In this document: positions 24,879 to 33,047 of the stretch, one piece after another
How positions within the stretch are numbered: the first letter of the stretch is position 1
How the letters are laid out: each line of letters begins with the position of its first letter
NCBI GenBank assembly: GCA_002389905.1
Contig: DGRE01000041.1
Location: 86,022 to 150,021 of the forward strand
Length of the DNA: 64,000 bases
Reading direction: 5' to 3'
Source of the DNA: Hungatella sp. UBA4396
Lineage (GTDB): Bacteria > Bacillota > Clostridia > Lachnospirales > Lachnospiraceae
The notes under the pieces: model-generated
What the model was told of the DNA's origin: nothing
Seen by the model: the letters and a program-made list of their open reading frames with translations, nothing else
Database searches by the model: none
Program-made: the position numbers and the translations under genes

Positions 24879-25279
24879 ATGTAAATGAATTTAACAGTAT
24901 TTTCCCAGTGGGAGATAAAAACGAAGCCTATGCCCAATATTTTGTGGGGCAGAGCTATCTCAACATGCTGTCCGTCAAGGGCGTGGTAATTGGCAATGTC
25001 ACCTTTGAACCGGGCTGCCGGAATAACTGGCATATCCACCACAAGGGCGGCCAGATATTGCTCTGCACCAGCGGGTGCGGATACTATCAGGCGTGGGGGG
25101 AAGAACCACAGGAACTGCACCCGGGAGATGTGGTGCATATTCCACCGGAAGTAAAGCATTGGCACGGTGCTGCACCGGATAGCTGGTTTGCCCACCTTGC
25201 CGTGGAAGTTCCCGCTGATGGAGCGTCTAACGAATGGCTGGAAGCAGTCAGCAACGAGGATTATAACAATCTAAAATAG
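24875..25279 (+). CDS. Cupin-domain protein
   Basis: A 134-residue cupin. The metal-binding motif 1 is NNWHIHHKGGQILLCTSGCG and motif 2 is LHPGDVVHIPPEVKHWHGAAP, with three His and a Glu-equivalent Gln. Cupins of this type are often encoded beside carboxymuconolactone decarboxylase-like proteins and aldo/keto reductases in reductase or detoxification operons, as here. The enzymatic role is unknown. Its start overlaps the previous gene by 4 bases. Confidence 0.88.
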   Translation: MNVNEFNSIFPVGDKNEAYAQYFVGQSYLNMLSVKGVVIGNVTFEPGCRNNWHIHHKGGQILLCTSGCGYYQAWGEEPQELHPGDVVHIPPEVKHWHGAAPDSWFAHLAVEVPADGASNEWLEAVSNEDYNNLK

Positions 25280-25294
25280 AAATGGAGATGCAAT

Positions 25295-26152
25295 ATGATA
25301 TTGAATGAAATCTATACCCTGTCTAATGGCGTCAAAATCCCCAAGCTGGGTTTGGGCACCTGGTTTATTGAGGATGATAAGGCTGCACAGGCTGTTAAGG
25401 AAGCCGTCCAAATTGGATACCGCCACATCGATACGGCACAGGCATATGGGAATGAACACGGTGTTGGAGAGGGCGTCAGCTCCTGCGGTGTCTCCCGGGA
25501 AGAACTATTTGTGACGACCAAACTTGCGGCAGAAATAAAATCCTATCAGGAGGCAAACAAAGCCATTGACGCATCACTGAGAAAAATGGGGCTGGACTAC
25601 ATTGACTTAATGCTCATCCACAGCCCTCAGCCCTGGAATGATTTTAGAGGAGGAGATTATGCGGAGGGAAACCGGGAAGCGTGGCGTGGGTTGGAGAGTG
25701 CTTACAAAGCAGGAAAACTCCGTGCTATCGGTGTTTCCAATTTCACACAGCAGGATATTGAGAATATTCTTTCCGGCTGCATCGAAGCACCGATGGTAAA
25801 CCAATTACTCGTTCATGCCGGCAATACGCCGTTCCAGCTTGTGGCATACTGCCAAAGCCAGGGAATTCTTGTGGAGGCATATTCACCCATTGCTCATGGA
25901 GAAATTTTGAAAAACCCGGCAGTAAAAAGCATAGCCGATAAATATAATGTCACTGTTCCACAGCTATGCATTCGTTACACTTTACAACTTGGAACCCTTC
26001 CGCTGCCCAAAACATCAAATCCACAGCATATGCATGACAACGCACAGGTGGACTTTGTGATCTCTGATGATGATATGGAACAACTTAAGAATTTGGAGCA
26101 AATTAAGGATTACGGAAAATATAGCGCATTCCCAGTGTTCAGCGGGAAATAA
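25295..26152 (+). CDS. Aldo/keto reductase
   Basis: A 285-residue NADPH-dependent carbonyl reductase of the AKR superfamily. The catalytic tetrad is intact: Asp46 and Tyr51 (HIDTAQAYGNE), Lys76 (VTTKLAAE) and His109 (LMLIHSP). The cofactor-binding LPKTSNPQHMHDNAQVDF segment is present near the C terminus. It probably reduces reactive aldehydes or ketones; the MerR regulator fits a stress-induced detoxification role. It lies 15 bases after the cupin gene. Confidence 0.93.
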   Translation: MILNEIYTLSNGVKIPKLGLGTWFIEDDKAAQAVKEAVQIGYRHIDTAQAYGNEHGVGEGVSSCGVSREELFVTTKLAAEIKSYQEANKAIDASLRKMGLDYIDLMLIHSPQPWNDFRGGDYAEGNREAWRGLESAYKAGKLRAIGVSNFTQQDIENILSGCIEAPMVNQLLVHAGNTPFQLVAYCQSQGILVEAYSPIAHGEILKNPAVKSIADKYNVTVPQLCIRYTLQLGTLPLPKTSNPQHMHDNAQVDFVISDDDMEQLKNLEQIKDYGKYSAFPVFSGK

Positions 26153-26164
26153 AGGAGTGGTATC

Positions 26165-26524
26165 ATGCAAAAAGTAACGGCAGGCCGGGATATTTTGGGA
26201 GACTTTGTTCCTAAATTTGCGGAATTGAACGATGATGCCCTGTTCGGTCAGGTGTGGAGCCGGGAAGCACAGCTTTCCCCACGGGACCACAGTATCATCA
26301 CGGTGACGGCATTGATGGCAAGCGGAGTGCTGGACAGTTCTCTGCAAAGCCACATGGAGCGCGCCAAGTCCAATGGTGTGACCAAAGAGGAAATGGCTGA
26401 ACTACTATATGTACCTTTTCAAAACAATTCCTCATTTAAAGCAGGAACGGCCGATTCAAAACCACAGAGCGAAAGATACGCTTTGTGGTTTTCTTATACC
26501 CTTTTTACATCTTCATTTTCATAA
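26165..26524 (+). pseudogene. C-terminally truncated carboxymuconolactone decarboxylase-like protein
   Basis: The first 80 residues match the AhpD/CMD family (LSPRDHSIITVTALMASG, then LQSHMERAKSNGVTKEEMAE). After EEMAEL the expected conserved helix (typically about 25 residues with H-x-A-x-Y-x-G-W-P) is replaced by unrelated sequence reading straight through the operon terminator at 26458-26492. A deletion has apparently joined the gene body to downstream sequence. The usual CXXC is also absent, so AhpD-like peroxidase activity is not expected. It is probably non-functional, but a short product may still be made. Confidence 0.7.
26458..26492 (+). terminator. Terminator of the MerR-controlled operon
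   Basis: AAAACCACA-G-AGCG pairs with CGCT-TTGTGGTTTT. It lies inside the reading frame of the truncated decarboxylase-like gene. Confidence 0.75.
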
Positions 26525-26570
26525 TGAGCTATTGTTTTTCTGTTTCTTTTGGTTTAAATCATGAAACCGG

Positions 26571-26640
26571 TTGACTTTGCTATAATTTTAATATATATTT
26601 ATTTCACCACTTATTATAATCATTATAATAAGTGGTGAAA
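26571..26640 (+). promoter_or_regulatory. Promoter and 39-base palindromic operator of the PHP-ROK-MFS operon
   Basis: TTGACT at 26571, 17-base spacer, TATATT at 26594. A perfect inverted repeat with 19-base arms and one central base follows at 26602-26640 (left arm TTTCACCACTTATTATAAT). It covers the transcription start, so a bound repressor would block initiation. The ROK-type regulator encoded in the operon is the obvious candidate. Confidence 0.8.
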
Positions 26641-26697
26641 TAGTGTATAAGTCATTGATCATCTATCTGACAACACTTTTTAGAGGAGGAAATATTT

Positions 26698-27591
26698 ATG
26701 AATATAAATAGATTTTATCCTATGGATTTTCATATGCATTCTTGCTACAGCGAAGATGGTGAGTACACGCCTTCCGCCCTCATTCAAATGTACATTGATG
26801 CAGGCATTACCGCAATGGCTATAACAGACCATAACTGTGTAAAAGGGGCCAAAGAAGCAATCAAAGTCAAGGGAGAAATTGAAAAAGCAAATAGTGCCCG
26901 TATTTTCTATTATCCGGCTATAGAAATTGACTGTACCTTTCAAGGTGTGAATTTTCATGTCCTTGGCTATGATATTGATCCCGAAAGTCCGGATTTTGAG
27001 GCTATTGAACAAAATGTGAGAAGACAGTGTGTTCATTCTTCAAAAGAACGGCTCCGGCTGATCAATCAAATGGGCTTTGACCTCACTGATGGGGAACTTA
27101 ACACGGTAACTGCCGGAGGATATTGGAGCGAGAATTGGACAGGAGAGATTTTTGCTGAGGTCCTGCTGAAAAGCAATAAATATCTTGAAAGCGATCTTTT
27201 GCGCCCTTACAGGGAAGGCGGTAATCGAAGTGATAATCCCTATGTCAACTTTTATTGGGACTATTGTTCACAGGGGAAGCCCTGTTACGTTCCAATGAGT
27301 TTTCCTGATATGAGAGATGTCATTGACGTGATACACCGAAGCGGGGGTAAAGCTGTGTTAGCCCATCCGGGTGCAAACCTGAAAGGAAATTTTGATATGA
27401 CAGATCAATTAATTCCGTTGGGGTTTGATGGAATTGAGGCTTACAGCAGTTATCACTCACCTGAAACGGCTCGGTGGTTTTCAGACAAGGCCAGGCAATT
27501 TGATTTGTTTGTCACATGCGGAAGTGATTTTCATGGAAAAACGAAACCAATGGTTAAGCTGGGTTACTGCGGCTTGTCAGACATTACTTAG
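26698..27591 (+). CDS. PHP-domain phosphoesterase
   Basis: A 297-residue PHP-fold metallo-phosphoesterase. The motifs are intact: DFHMHSCYSEDGEY (His12, His14), AITDHNCV (Asp44, His45), YPAIEIDC, VLAHPG and CGSDFHG. Stand-alone PHP proteins hydrolyse small phosphate esters such as histidinol phosphate or nucleotide 3',5'-bisphosphates. AGAGGAGG precedes the ATG. The co-operonic ROK regulator and MFS transporter suggest the substrate is a sugar phosphate or nucleotide-like compound, but this is only context. Confidence 0.9.
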   Translation: MNINRFYPMDFHMHSCYSEDGEYTPSALIQMYIDAGITAMAITDHNCVKGAKEAIKVKGEIEKANSARIFYYPAIEIDCTFQGVNFHVLGYDIDPESPDFEAIEQNVRRQCVHSSKERLRLINQMGFDLTDGELNTVTAGGYWSENWTGEIFAEVLLKSNKYLESDLLRPYREGGNRSDNPYVNFYWDYCSQGKPCYVPMSFPDMRDVIDVIHRSGGKAVLAHPGANLKGNFDMTDQLIPLGFDGIEAYSSYHSPETARWFSDKARQFDLFVTCGSDFHGKTKPMVKLGYCGLSDIT

Positions 27592-27612
27592 ATTTAAAGG
27601 CAGGTGATTTTT

Positions 27613-28623
27613 ATGGGTATTAACATGCTGGACATGAAACAAAGCAATGCGCAGACTGTTCTTTGGACGCTGTGTTCCTGCAAGACTTCAACAGTAAAGG
27701 ATCTGGCCCAATTAACAGGACTTAGTTATGCAACAGTGGGAAACATATTAAATGATTTTGTGGATAGCGGAGAAGTAATGCTTGGGGAAATGCTTTCTGC
27801 CACCGGCGGAAGGCCGTCACAATTTTACACGTTCAATGCGGAACACGCCCATGTGCTTGCGTTGTCAGCCAGGACACGGGAGGGAAAACATATGATTCGT
27901 GCCTGCCTGGGGAATTTATACGGTGAGGTAATATGGCAGGCGGAGCAATCCTTTGAAGATATTCAGCTTATGAGCTTTGAACATATGATTGATTCGGCTC
28001 TGTATCCTTATCCAACTGTCAGTATTTTGTCCTTTTCCCTGCCTGGTGTAGAACAGGATGGAGTGATTATAACTAATGATTATGCCATGCTGCGGGGAGT
28101 TTCTTTTACAAAGCATTTTCAGGAGAAATATCGTTTGCCAGTAATCATAGAAAACGATGTTAATGCGGCGGTATCTGGATATGGAAAAAATGCAGAAACC
28201 GATTCTGTCATTGTAGGAATTTATTTTCCGAAATATTTCGGCCCTGGCGCAGGTATCATCATTGACGGCAAAGTCTTAAAAGGAGCTTGTGGATTTGCAG
28301 GGGAAGTATCTCTGTCCCCCCTTGGTATTGACTGGCTTTCCATGGACTATGAAAAGCCCCGGGAAGTGGGGCTTGCCATATCCAGACTCATAAGTGTGTT
28401 CTGCGGTATTATTAACCCGGAGCATGTGGTATTGTACGGTGATTTCTTTACGGAATCTGTAAAGGAAACGATTAGGGAGGAAATTTCTACAGAAACTTTG
28501 CGCAATGTTTTCCCAACCATTATTTATCAAGATGATTTGGATTTTGATATTATTACCGGATTGATTACACAGGCGGTATCCGCCTATCAGTTGGGGTTGA
28601 AAGGACAGAATCAGCGGCCTTAA
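27613..28623 (+). CDS. ROK-family transcriptional regulator
   Basis: About 336 residues: an N-terminal winged helix (SCKTSTVKDLAQLTGLSYAT and VGNILNDFV) fused to a ROK actin-like sugar-binding domain (IENDVNAAVSGYG, GPGAGIIIDGKVLKG, GFAGEVS). The usual ROK zinc-binding cysteine cluster C-x-C-G-x-x-G-C is missing, which suggests a pure regulator rather than a kinase. I prefer the ATG at 27613 with AGGTGA upstream; GTG at 27604 adds three residues. It lies downstream of a long palindrome in the same operon and probably represses it. Confidence 0.87.
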   Translation: MGINMLDMKQSNAQTVLWTLCSCKTSTVKDLAQLTGLSYATVGNILNDFVDSGEVMLGEMLSATGGRPSQFYTFNAEHAHVLALSARTREGKHMIRACLGNLYGEVIWQAEQSFEDIQLMSFEHMIDSALYPYPTVSILSFSLPGVEQDGVIITNDYAMLRGVSFTKHFQEKYRLPVIIENDVNAAVSGYGKNAETDSVIVGIYFPKYFGPGAGIIIDGKVLKGACGFAGEVSLSPLGIDWLSMDYEKPREVGLAISRLISVFCGIINPEHVVLYGDFFTESVKETIREEISTETLRNVFPTIIYQDDLDFDIITGLITQAVSAYQLGLKGQNQRP

Positions 28624-28659
28624 TAATAATTTTTTCAGTATATAATAAGGAGACTTTAT

Positions 28660-29850
28660 ATGGTTTTTTTGGCATTGATCTATCTGGCATTTATTAGTTT
28701 AGGGCTTCCCGACTCCTTGCTTGGTTCCTCATGGCCTTTGATGTATGGGGACTATGGGGTTCCGGTGGGAAATGCGGGGTTTATTTCTATTATTATATCC
28801 ACCGGCACAATTATTTCCAGCCTTTTTTCACACCGGGTAATCAGACGGTTTGGTACAGGCAGGGTGACTGTTGTCAGCGTTACCTTTACAGCCATTGCGC
28901 TGTTGGGATTTTCTTTATCTCCATCCTTTATGTGGCTGCTGGCATGTGCCATACCGCTGGGCATTGGCGCGGGGGCCGTGGATTCGGGGTTAAATGAATT
29001 CGTTGCGGAGCATTACGAAGCAAAGCATATGAACTGGCTGCATTGTTCATGGGGAATCGGAGCCATGCTGGGGCCGATTCTGATATCAGCTTTAACCCAG
29101 TCCAGCTTTAGTTGGCGAAGCGGATATAAGAGCATATCTGTCATTCAGTTTATTTTAGTTGCACTGTTGTTATTTTCCCTTCAAATGTGGCGTAAATTTG
29201 AAAATTCAGGTTTAGAGGCCCAGGAGGTTGAGAAACAGGCAAAGAGTAAAACCCAAGGGGTGTTCGCGCCTCTGCGGGCAAAGGGTGCTATTTTTGCCAT
29301 GCTGACCTTTTTCCTGTACACGTCGGTTGAAAACTCCATGATGCTTTGGGGAGCCAGTTATTTGGTAAATATAAAGGATATCAGGCCGGAGAGTGCGGCA
29401 GGCTGGGTATCACTGTTTTTCCTGGGGATTACGGCTGGACGTGCGCTGAGCGGTTTCATTTCCATGAAACTGAGTAACGAAGCTCTCATTCGTATTGGCA
29501 GTATTCTCTTAATTGCGGGGCTGATTATTATGCTGCTGCCTCTGCCTGCTTCGTTTACGATGATAGGATTTATTATTGTGGGACTGGGGCTTGCGCCGGT
29601 TTTTCCATGTATGCTGCATCAAACACCTGTCTATTTTAAGAAGGAAAATGCACAGGCAGCCATGGGACTGCAGATGGCCTTTGCTTATTGCGGCACCACA
29701 TTGATGCCTCCTCTGTTCGGTCAGATTTTTGCACACGTTTCATTCTCGCTGATGCCTTACCTGCTTCTGATCAGTGGCATAGGAATGTTTGCCTGTACGG
29801 CACGTCTTACTATGAGAGCAAAAAAAGGGTTCTCTGTTCAGGAACTGTAA
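28660..29850 (+). CDS. MFS transporter
   Basis: A 396-residue major facilitator with 12 predicted membrane segments. The opening FLALIYLAFISLGLPDSLLG and the HRVIRRFGTGRVT motif between segments 2 and 3 are usual for FucP-like or sugar MFS proteins; GLGLAPVFPCMLHQTPVYF is a later conserved segment. RBS AAGGAG precedes the ATG at 28660. It is the last gene of the PHP-ROK-MFS operon and probably imports or exports the compound sensed by the regulator. Confidence 0.9.
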   Translation: MVFLALIYLAFISLGLPDSLLGSSWPLMYGDYGVPVGNAGFISIIISTGTIISSLFSHRVIRRFGTGRVTVVSVTFTAIALLGFSLSPSFMWLLACAIPLGIGAGAVDSGLNEFVAEHYEAKHMNWLHCSWGIGAMLGPILISALTQSSFSWRSGYKSISVIQFILVALLLFSLQMWRKFENSGLEAQEVEKQAKSKTQGVFAPLRAKGAIFAMLTFFLYTSVENSMMLWGASYLVNIKDIRPESAAGWVSLFFLGITAGRALSGFISMKLSNEALIRIGSILLIAGLIIMLLPLPASFTMIGFIIVGLGLAPVFPCMLHQTPVYFKKENAQAAMGLQMAFAYCGTTLMPPLFGQIFAHVSFSLMPYLLLISGIGMFACTARLTMRAKKGFSVQEL

Positions 29851-29898
29851 GGCAAAGGCTGTCATTCTTTATCATTCAACTAAATTAATCAGAAACCC

Positions 29899-29950
29899 AA
29901 CAGACCGTCATTTTCAAGTTTTTGAAGATGAGCGGTCTGTTTTTATTTTT
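29899..29950 (+). terminator. Terminator of the PHP-ROK-MFS operon
   Basis: AACAGACCG and CGGTCTGTT pair, extended inward by TCATTTTCAA/TTGAAGATGA, followed by TTTATTTTT. Confidence 0.85.
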
Positions 29951-30066
29951 AAATTCAATACTATATTTTTCCTCTTTTATTTGCTATAATGAATCGGATT
30001 AGATTGTGAAGTACATAGGTAAACGAAGAATATTAAAAAATAAAATAAACAGGGGAATTTTGTTAT

Positions 30067-30609
30067 ATGAACAGTCATAAACCGATTCATGCAGTGATAC
30101 CAGGCTTTGGGCAAAGGAGTTTAAAAACTGCTTTAGCGACCGCAATACTTGCCCTTATGTACCTTCCCTTCAGGGGAAATCCTACATTTGCCTGTATTGG
30201 AGTTATATTTGGAATGGGAAACGGCATGGAGGATTCTAAAAAGAGCGGCGGGAACAGGCTTGTGGGAACAATTATCGGCGGCCTTTTGGGGATAGGTATA
30301 TTTTGGATAGAACACTGGATCGCTCCTAAGGGAGATTATTATCTGAGAGTTGTACTGATCTTTTTCGGGGTAATCCTTTTGGTATGCTTATCAGTTGTCT
30401 TTAAGTGGCCGGGTGCGGTTCAGCCCGGAGGAGTGGTGCTTTGTATAATCCTGTTCAATACTCCGGCAGATCATATTGACTATGCTTTCCACAGAATGCT
30501 TGATACTGCTATAGGTGTTATCTTTGCAATAACAGTCAATGCACTTTTTACAAGGGAAAGAGTTGACAAATGGCTTAAAAGAGAAATTGCGGCGGAAAAA
30601 ATGGAATAA
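30067..30609 (+). CDS. FUSC/aromatic acid exporter-like membrane protein
   Basis: A 180-residue membrane protein with five or six hydrophobic segments, including RSLKTALATAILALMYLPF and NRLVGTIIGGLLGIGIFWI, the repeated G-x-x-x-G pattern of the FUSC/ArAE N-terminal domain. Only the membrane half of a full FUSC protein is present, a common short form in Firmicutes. Related proteins are linked to efflux of aromatic acids, but the short form's role is unknown. It is a single-gene unit; TATAAT at 29984 may be its -10 box. Confidence 0.75.
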   Translation: MNSHKPIHAVIPGFGQRSLKTALATAILALMYLPFRGNPTFACIGVIFGMGNGMEDSKKSGGNRLVGTIIGGLLGIGIFWIEHWIAPKGDYYLRVVLIFFGVILLVCLSVVFKWPGAVQPGGVVLCIILFNTPADHIDYAFHRMLDTAIGVIFAITVNALFTRERVDKWLKREIAAEKME

Positions 30610-30623
30610 GATTCATATTTTTG

Positions 30624-30667
30624 AAAGGGCTTTTATCTGGTGCATGAAAGTCCTTTTGATTTTTCCC
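30624..30667 (+). terminator. Terminator after the FUSC gene
   Basis: AAAGGGCTTT pairs with AAAGTCCTTT (one G-U), followed by TTGATTTTT. Confidence 0.65.
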
Positions 30668-30686
30668 CTTCACTGGGTAATCCCGT

Positions 30687-30742
30687 TATAACAATATAAT
30701 TTCAAGTTATACGAAAGATTCTTTATTTGTATTATTGTTATA
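30687..30742. promoter_or_regulatory. Inverted repeat upstream of the aconitase-like operon
   Basis: TATAACAAT (30687) and ATTGTTATA (30734) form 9-base inverted arms 38 bases apart, just upstream of a TAAAAT-like -10 box near 30754. The spacing could suit a DNA-looping or LysR-type regulator, but no such gene is adjacent. Confidence 0.35.
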
Positions 30743-30795
30743 CCAGCGGATGTGATAAAATGTGGCATATAACCATGAATTGAGGAGAGGTAAAG

Positions 30796-31287
30796 ATGAG
30801 TCAAGGTAAAATCTATAAATTTGAGAATGATTTAGATACAGACCAGATTATTGGTTCACAGTATTTGTTATTGCCCAGCATTGATGAAATGAAAAACCAT
30901 GCTTTTGAATCACTTGATGCAGCCTTTGCAGAAAAGGTCCGCCCTGGTGATTATGTTGTAGGAGGTGAAAACTTTGGCTGCGGATCCTCCAGGGAACAGG
31001 CTCCTGCCGTGCTAAAGGCCCTGGGAGTGAAAGCAGTGATTGCAAAGTCTTTTGCCCGTATTTTTTACAGAAATGCCATTAACATCGGACTTCCGGCCAT
31101 TGTCTGTAAGGAACTGCCGGATCATGTTTCCGCCGGTGATCTCATGGAACTGAAATTAAGTGATGGTGTGGCCGTGGTGGGAGATCAGGAATACTCCTGC
31201 ACAAAATTGCCTGAATATATGCAGAATATTTTAAATAAAGGCGGTTTGATTTCATTTCTGAACGAAGAGGAAAAGGAGGAAAACTAA
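30796..31287 (+). CDS. Aconitase-superfamily hydro-lyase small subunit, pair 1 (LeuD-like)
   Basis: A 163-residue swivel-domain protein of the IPM isomerase/homoaconitase small-subunit family. FENDLDTDQII and GENFGCGSSREQAPAVLKALG are hallmarks, the latter contributing substrate contacts. The substrate-recognition loop reads QYLLLPS, neither the YLRT of isopropylmalate isomerase nor the YLVY/YLVM type of homoaconitase. GAGGAGAGG precedes the ATG. It is followed 2 bases later by its large partner; no leuA or leuB is nearby, so leucine synthesis is not supported by context. Confidence 0.85.
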   Translation: MSQGKIYKFENDLDTDQIIGSQYLLLPSIDEMKNHAFESLDAAFAEKVRPGDYVVGGENFGCGSSREQAPAVLKALGVKAVIAKSFARIFYRNAINIGLPAIVCKELPDHVSAGDLMELKLSDGVAVVGDQEYSCTKLPEYMQNILNKGGLISFLNEEEKEEN

Positions 31288-31289
31288 TT

Positions 31290-32534
31290 ATGGGAATGAC
31301 AGTTGCAGAAAAGATCATTGCAGATGCAGCAGGAGTTTCATTTGTAAAGCCCGGAGATATCCATACCGTGAAGCTTGACCGGATGATGAGTAATGATGGA
31401 ACCACCCATCTGACCATAGATATGTATTATAATAAATTGAAAAATCCCAGGATTGCGGATGTGAAAAAGCTGGTTTTTATTGTGGATCACAATGTGCCTG
31501 CAGACAGTCCGAAAACAGCCGCTTCCCAAAAGAAGATGAGGGATTTTGCAAAGCAGCATCAAATCGATTTCTGGGAAGGAAAGGGTGTCTGCCATCAGAT
31601 CATGATGGAAAACTATGTGAATCCAGGCGAGTTGATTTTCGGTGCGGACAGCCATACCTGTTCTTATGGCGCATTGGGAGCTTTTGGTACCGGTGTGGGC
31701 TGTACAGACTTTTTATATGGAATGGTAACGGGCACCTCATGGGTACTGGTTCCTGAAACCATTAAATTTAATCTGACTGGTTCCCTGCCTGAGGGCGTTT
31801 ATGCCAGAGATTTAATGCTGTCCATTATCGGTGAAGTAGGCGCTAATGGATGCAATTATCAGGTGATGGAATTTACCGGCGAAGGTGCAAAGTCTTTAAA
31901 TATCAATGAGCGTATGGTGCTTTGTAATCTTGCGGTGGAAGCAGGAGCAAAAACTGCTATATTTGAACCGGATGAGGTTGCCCTTGCTTATTTAAAAGAG
32001 CGGGGAAGAGAAGCGAAAAAGCTGTTTTTCAGTGATAAAGATGCCAATTATGTGAAGGAATATACCTTTGATTTATCAAAGATAAAGCCGGTGGTTGCAA
32101 GACCTGATTTCGTCGATGATGTTGTGGTTGTCGAGGCGGCAAAGGGCGTAAAAATTGATGAAGCCTTCCTGGGCTCCTGCAATAACGGACGGATTGATGA
32201 TTTACGGGTCGGTGCTCAGATTATCAAGGGCAAAAAGGTGGCGGACCATGTCAGGTTTTTAGTTGTTCCTGCCAGCAATGAAGTGTACCAGCAGGCCATG
32301 GATGAAGGGCTGATCCAGACATTTATGGAGGCTGGTGCCATTGTGATGAACAGTAACTGCAGCGTATGCTGGGGAAGCTGTCAGGGAGTTATCGGAGAAA
32401 ATGAAGTGTTAATCAGTACCGGAACCAGGAACTTTAAAGGCAGAGCCGGACACCCAAGTTCCAAAGTTTATCTGGGGTCTGCAGCTACGGTAACTGCCTC
32501 TGCGATTGCGGGATACATTACAGAAAACACGTAA
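31290..32534 (+). CDS. Aconitase-superfamily hydro-lyase large subunit, pair 1 (LeuC-like)
   Basis: A 414-residue [4Fe-4S] subunit that dehydrates and rehydrates a 2- or 3-hydroxy acid. FGADSHTCSYGALGAFGTGV is the signature. The cluster ligands are the Cys in GSCNNGR and the pair in NCSVC. GSCNNGR replaces the usual GSCTNGR and WGSCQG replaces the usual C-x-G; these changes near the active site hint at a non-standard substrate. Start ATG at 31290 with GGAGG upstream. Possible activities are dehydration of malate, citramalate, dimethylmalate or similar acids; sequence alone does not decide. Confidence 0.85.
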   Translation: MGMTVAEKIIADAAGVSFVKPGDIHTVKLDRMMSNDGTTHLTIDMYYNKLKNPRIADVKKLVFIVDHNVPADSPKTAASQKKMRDFAKQHQIDFWEGKGVCHQIMMENYVNPGELIFGADSHTCSYGALGAFGTGVGCTDFLYGMVTGTSWVLVPETIKFNLTGSLPEGVYARDLMLSIIGEVGANGCNYQVMEFTGEGAKSLNINERMVLCNLAVEAGAKTAIFEPDEVALAYLKERGREAKKLFFSDKDANYVKEYTFDLSKIKPVVARPDFVDDVVVVEAAKGVKIDEAFLGSCNNGRIDDLRVGAQIIKGKKVADHVRFLVVPASNEVYQQAMDEGLIQTFMEAGAIVMNSNCSVCWGSCQGVIGENEVLISTGTRNFKGRAGHPSSKVYLGSAATVTASAIAGYITENT

Positions 32535-32548
32535 ATGAGAGGGTAAGT

Positions 32549-33040
32549 ATGGATGCAATAAAAGGAAGAATCTGGACTTTAGGAAATGATATTGATACGG
32601 ATATTATTATACCTACGGAATATCTGGCGTTAAAAACCATTGAAGAAATGAAGAAATATGCGTTTTCACCACTGCGGACAGACCTGGCGGCAGAGATACA
32701 GCCGGGAGATGTGATTGTGGCCGGTAAAAACTTTGGCTGCGGCTCCTCCAGGGAGCAGGCCCCTGAAATCATCAAAGCCCTGGGAGTCTCCTGTGTCATT
32801 GCAAAGTCTTTTGCAAGAATATTTTACCGGAATTCCATTAACAATGGACTTCTGCTGATTGAACAGCCGGACCTTTATGACCATGTTCAGGAGGGAGATC
32901 AGCTTACCATTTATAAAAACGAAAAGATTGAATACAAAGGAAATTCGTACCCCATTACAGCTTTACCCGATAATTTATTGGAAATTATAGAGGCAGGCGG
33001 CCTTGTAAAGGCTATGAGAAAGAAAAATGGACTGGAGTAA
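32549..33040 (+). CDS. Aconitase-superfamily hydro-lyase small subunit, pair 2 (LeuD-like)
   Basis: A 163-residue paralogue of the pair 1 small subunit, with LGNDIDTDIIIPTEYLALKT and GKNFGCGSSREQAPEIIKAL. The recognition loop is EYLALKT, again unlike isopropylmalate isomerase, and different from the QYLLLPS loop of pair 1, so the two enzymes probably prefer different acids. It starts 14 bases after pair 1 and its 3' end lies 7 bases before the preferred start of its large partner. Confidence 0.85.
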   Translation: MDAIKGRIWTLGNDIDTDIIIPTEYLALKTIEEMKKYAFSPLRTDLAAEIQPGDVIVAGKNFGCGSSREQAPEIIKALGVSCVIAKSFARIFYRNSINNGLLLIEQPDLYDHVQEGDQLTIYKNEKIEYKGNSYPITALPDNLLEIIEAGGLVKAMRKKNGLE

Positions 33041-33047
33041 GGGAAAT

